Shown here piece by piece: positions 63,735 to 64,000 of a stretch of DNA of 64,000 nt. The translations under genes were made by a program, and so were the position numbers. Each line of letters starts with the position of its first letter. Within the stretch, counting starts at the first letter, position 1. Source of the DNA: Acidovorax sp. sic0104 (GTDB lineage Bacteria; Pseudomonadota; Gammaproteobacteria; Burkholderiales; Burkholderiaceae_C); contig NZ_JAHUWH010000001.1 in the NCBI RefSeq assembly GCF_019219095.1, positions 682,001 to 746,000 on the forward strand, in the 5' to 3' direction. A model generated the notes under the pieces. The model ran no database searches. It saw nothing but the letters and a program-made list of their open reading frames with translations, and was not told the origin of the DNA.

Positions 63735-64000
63735 AGGATGTAGCGCGACAGGTCTTCGTCCTGGCTCAACGTCTGCAAGCGGGCATCGACATAGGCGGCG
63801 TCGACGGTGATCGTCTGGCCCGACAGGCGGGTCGCCTCGAAGCTGACCTCGTCCAGCAGACGCTCCATCACGGTGGCCAGCCGGCGCGCGCCGATGTTCT
63901 CGGTGCGCTCGTTCACCTCGAAAGCGATGTGCGCCAGGCGAGTGATGCCTTCGGACGCGAATTCCAGCGTGACGCCTTCGGTGGCCAGCAGCGCCTGGTA
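63731..64000 (-). CDS. hslU: ATP-dependent protease ATPase subunit HslU, C-terminal part
   Basis: The last 89 residues of HslU are visible: [20 protein letters not shown], then [20 protein letters not shown] and [13 protein letters not shown] (in part), ending [12 protein letters not shown]. This is the C-domain whose terminal tail inserts into the HslV peptidase to switch it on. The rest, with the Walker motifs, and hslV lie beyond the window edge. It is on the same strand as, and upstream of, mraZ. Confidence 0.93.
   Translation of the reverse strand, partial: YQALLATEGVTLEFASEGITRLAHIAFEVNERTENIGARRLATVMERLLDEVSFEATRLSGQTITVDAAYVDARLQTLSQDEDLSRYIL

Overview
The window looks like chromosomal DNA of a high-GC betaproteobacterium of the family Comamonadaceae, closest in character to Acidovorax and its relatives. 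This rests on the Omp32-type general porin, the betaproteobacterial gene sets, and two dispersed intergenic repeat families: an AT-containing ATAGC...GCTAT palindrome and a C-rich CCTGAGTCGCTTCGCGCC element. No rRNA, tRNA, insertion sequence, prophage, CRISPR array or integron was recognised. Almost all of the sequence is vertically inherited-looking core or niche metabolism.

Layout. (1) 1-10.7 kb, sugar and sugar-phosphate handling: a maltoporin-like porin (cut by the window edge) and a sugar-binding protein; a TctDE/QseBC-like two-component pair; then a minus-strand set of Afu/Fbp-type binding protein, fused double permease and ATPase, followed 28 nt later by transaldolase. A divergent RpiR/HexR-like regulator with a sugar-phosphate (SIS) domain sits opposite. 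(2) 10.8-19.7 kb, a seven-gene minus-strand peptide-type ABC operon with two paralogous binding proteins and an embedded M20 amidohydrolase. (3) 20.4-26.4 kb, singletons: porin, coq7, an OsmC-like protein, an orphan terminator with a candidate small RNA, ilvA, and the cobS-cobC pair. (4) 26.5-37.1 kb, a type II secretion locus: gspC divergent from gspGHIJKLMNDE. gspF and gspO are not in the window, GspC is short, and GspD carries a C-terminal SPOR domain. (5) 37.4-44.2 kb: a 773-residue EF-hand membrane protein of unknown function, a chemoreceptor, thiC with its TPP riboswitch and promoter, and a 58-residue membrane protein. (6) 44.3-63.5 kb, the complete dcw cluster on the minus strand: mraZ-rsmH-ftsL-ftsI-murE-murF-mraY-murD-ftsW-murG-murC-ddl-ftsQ-ftsA-ftsZ-lpxC, mostly coupled by 4-nt ATGA overlaps. 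A four-repeat, 10-bp-period MraZ operator lies over the mraZ promoter. (7) 63.7-64 kb: the C-terminus of hslU.

The items most worth a second look are the transporter-transaldolase-SIS regulator set (possible import of phosphorylated sugars); GspD with a fused peptidoglycan-binding SPOR domain beside a reduced GspC; MurD with a roughly 140-residue disordered N-terminal extension; remnants of the dispersed repeat apparently carried in frame inside mur, cob and gsp genes; and a small RNA candidate upstream of ilvA.
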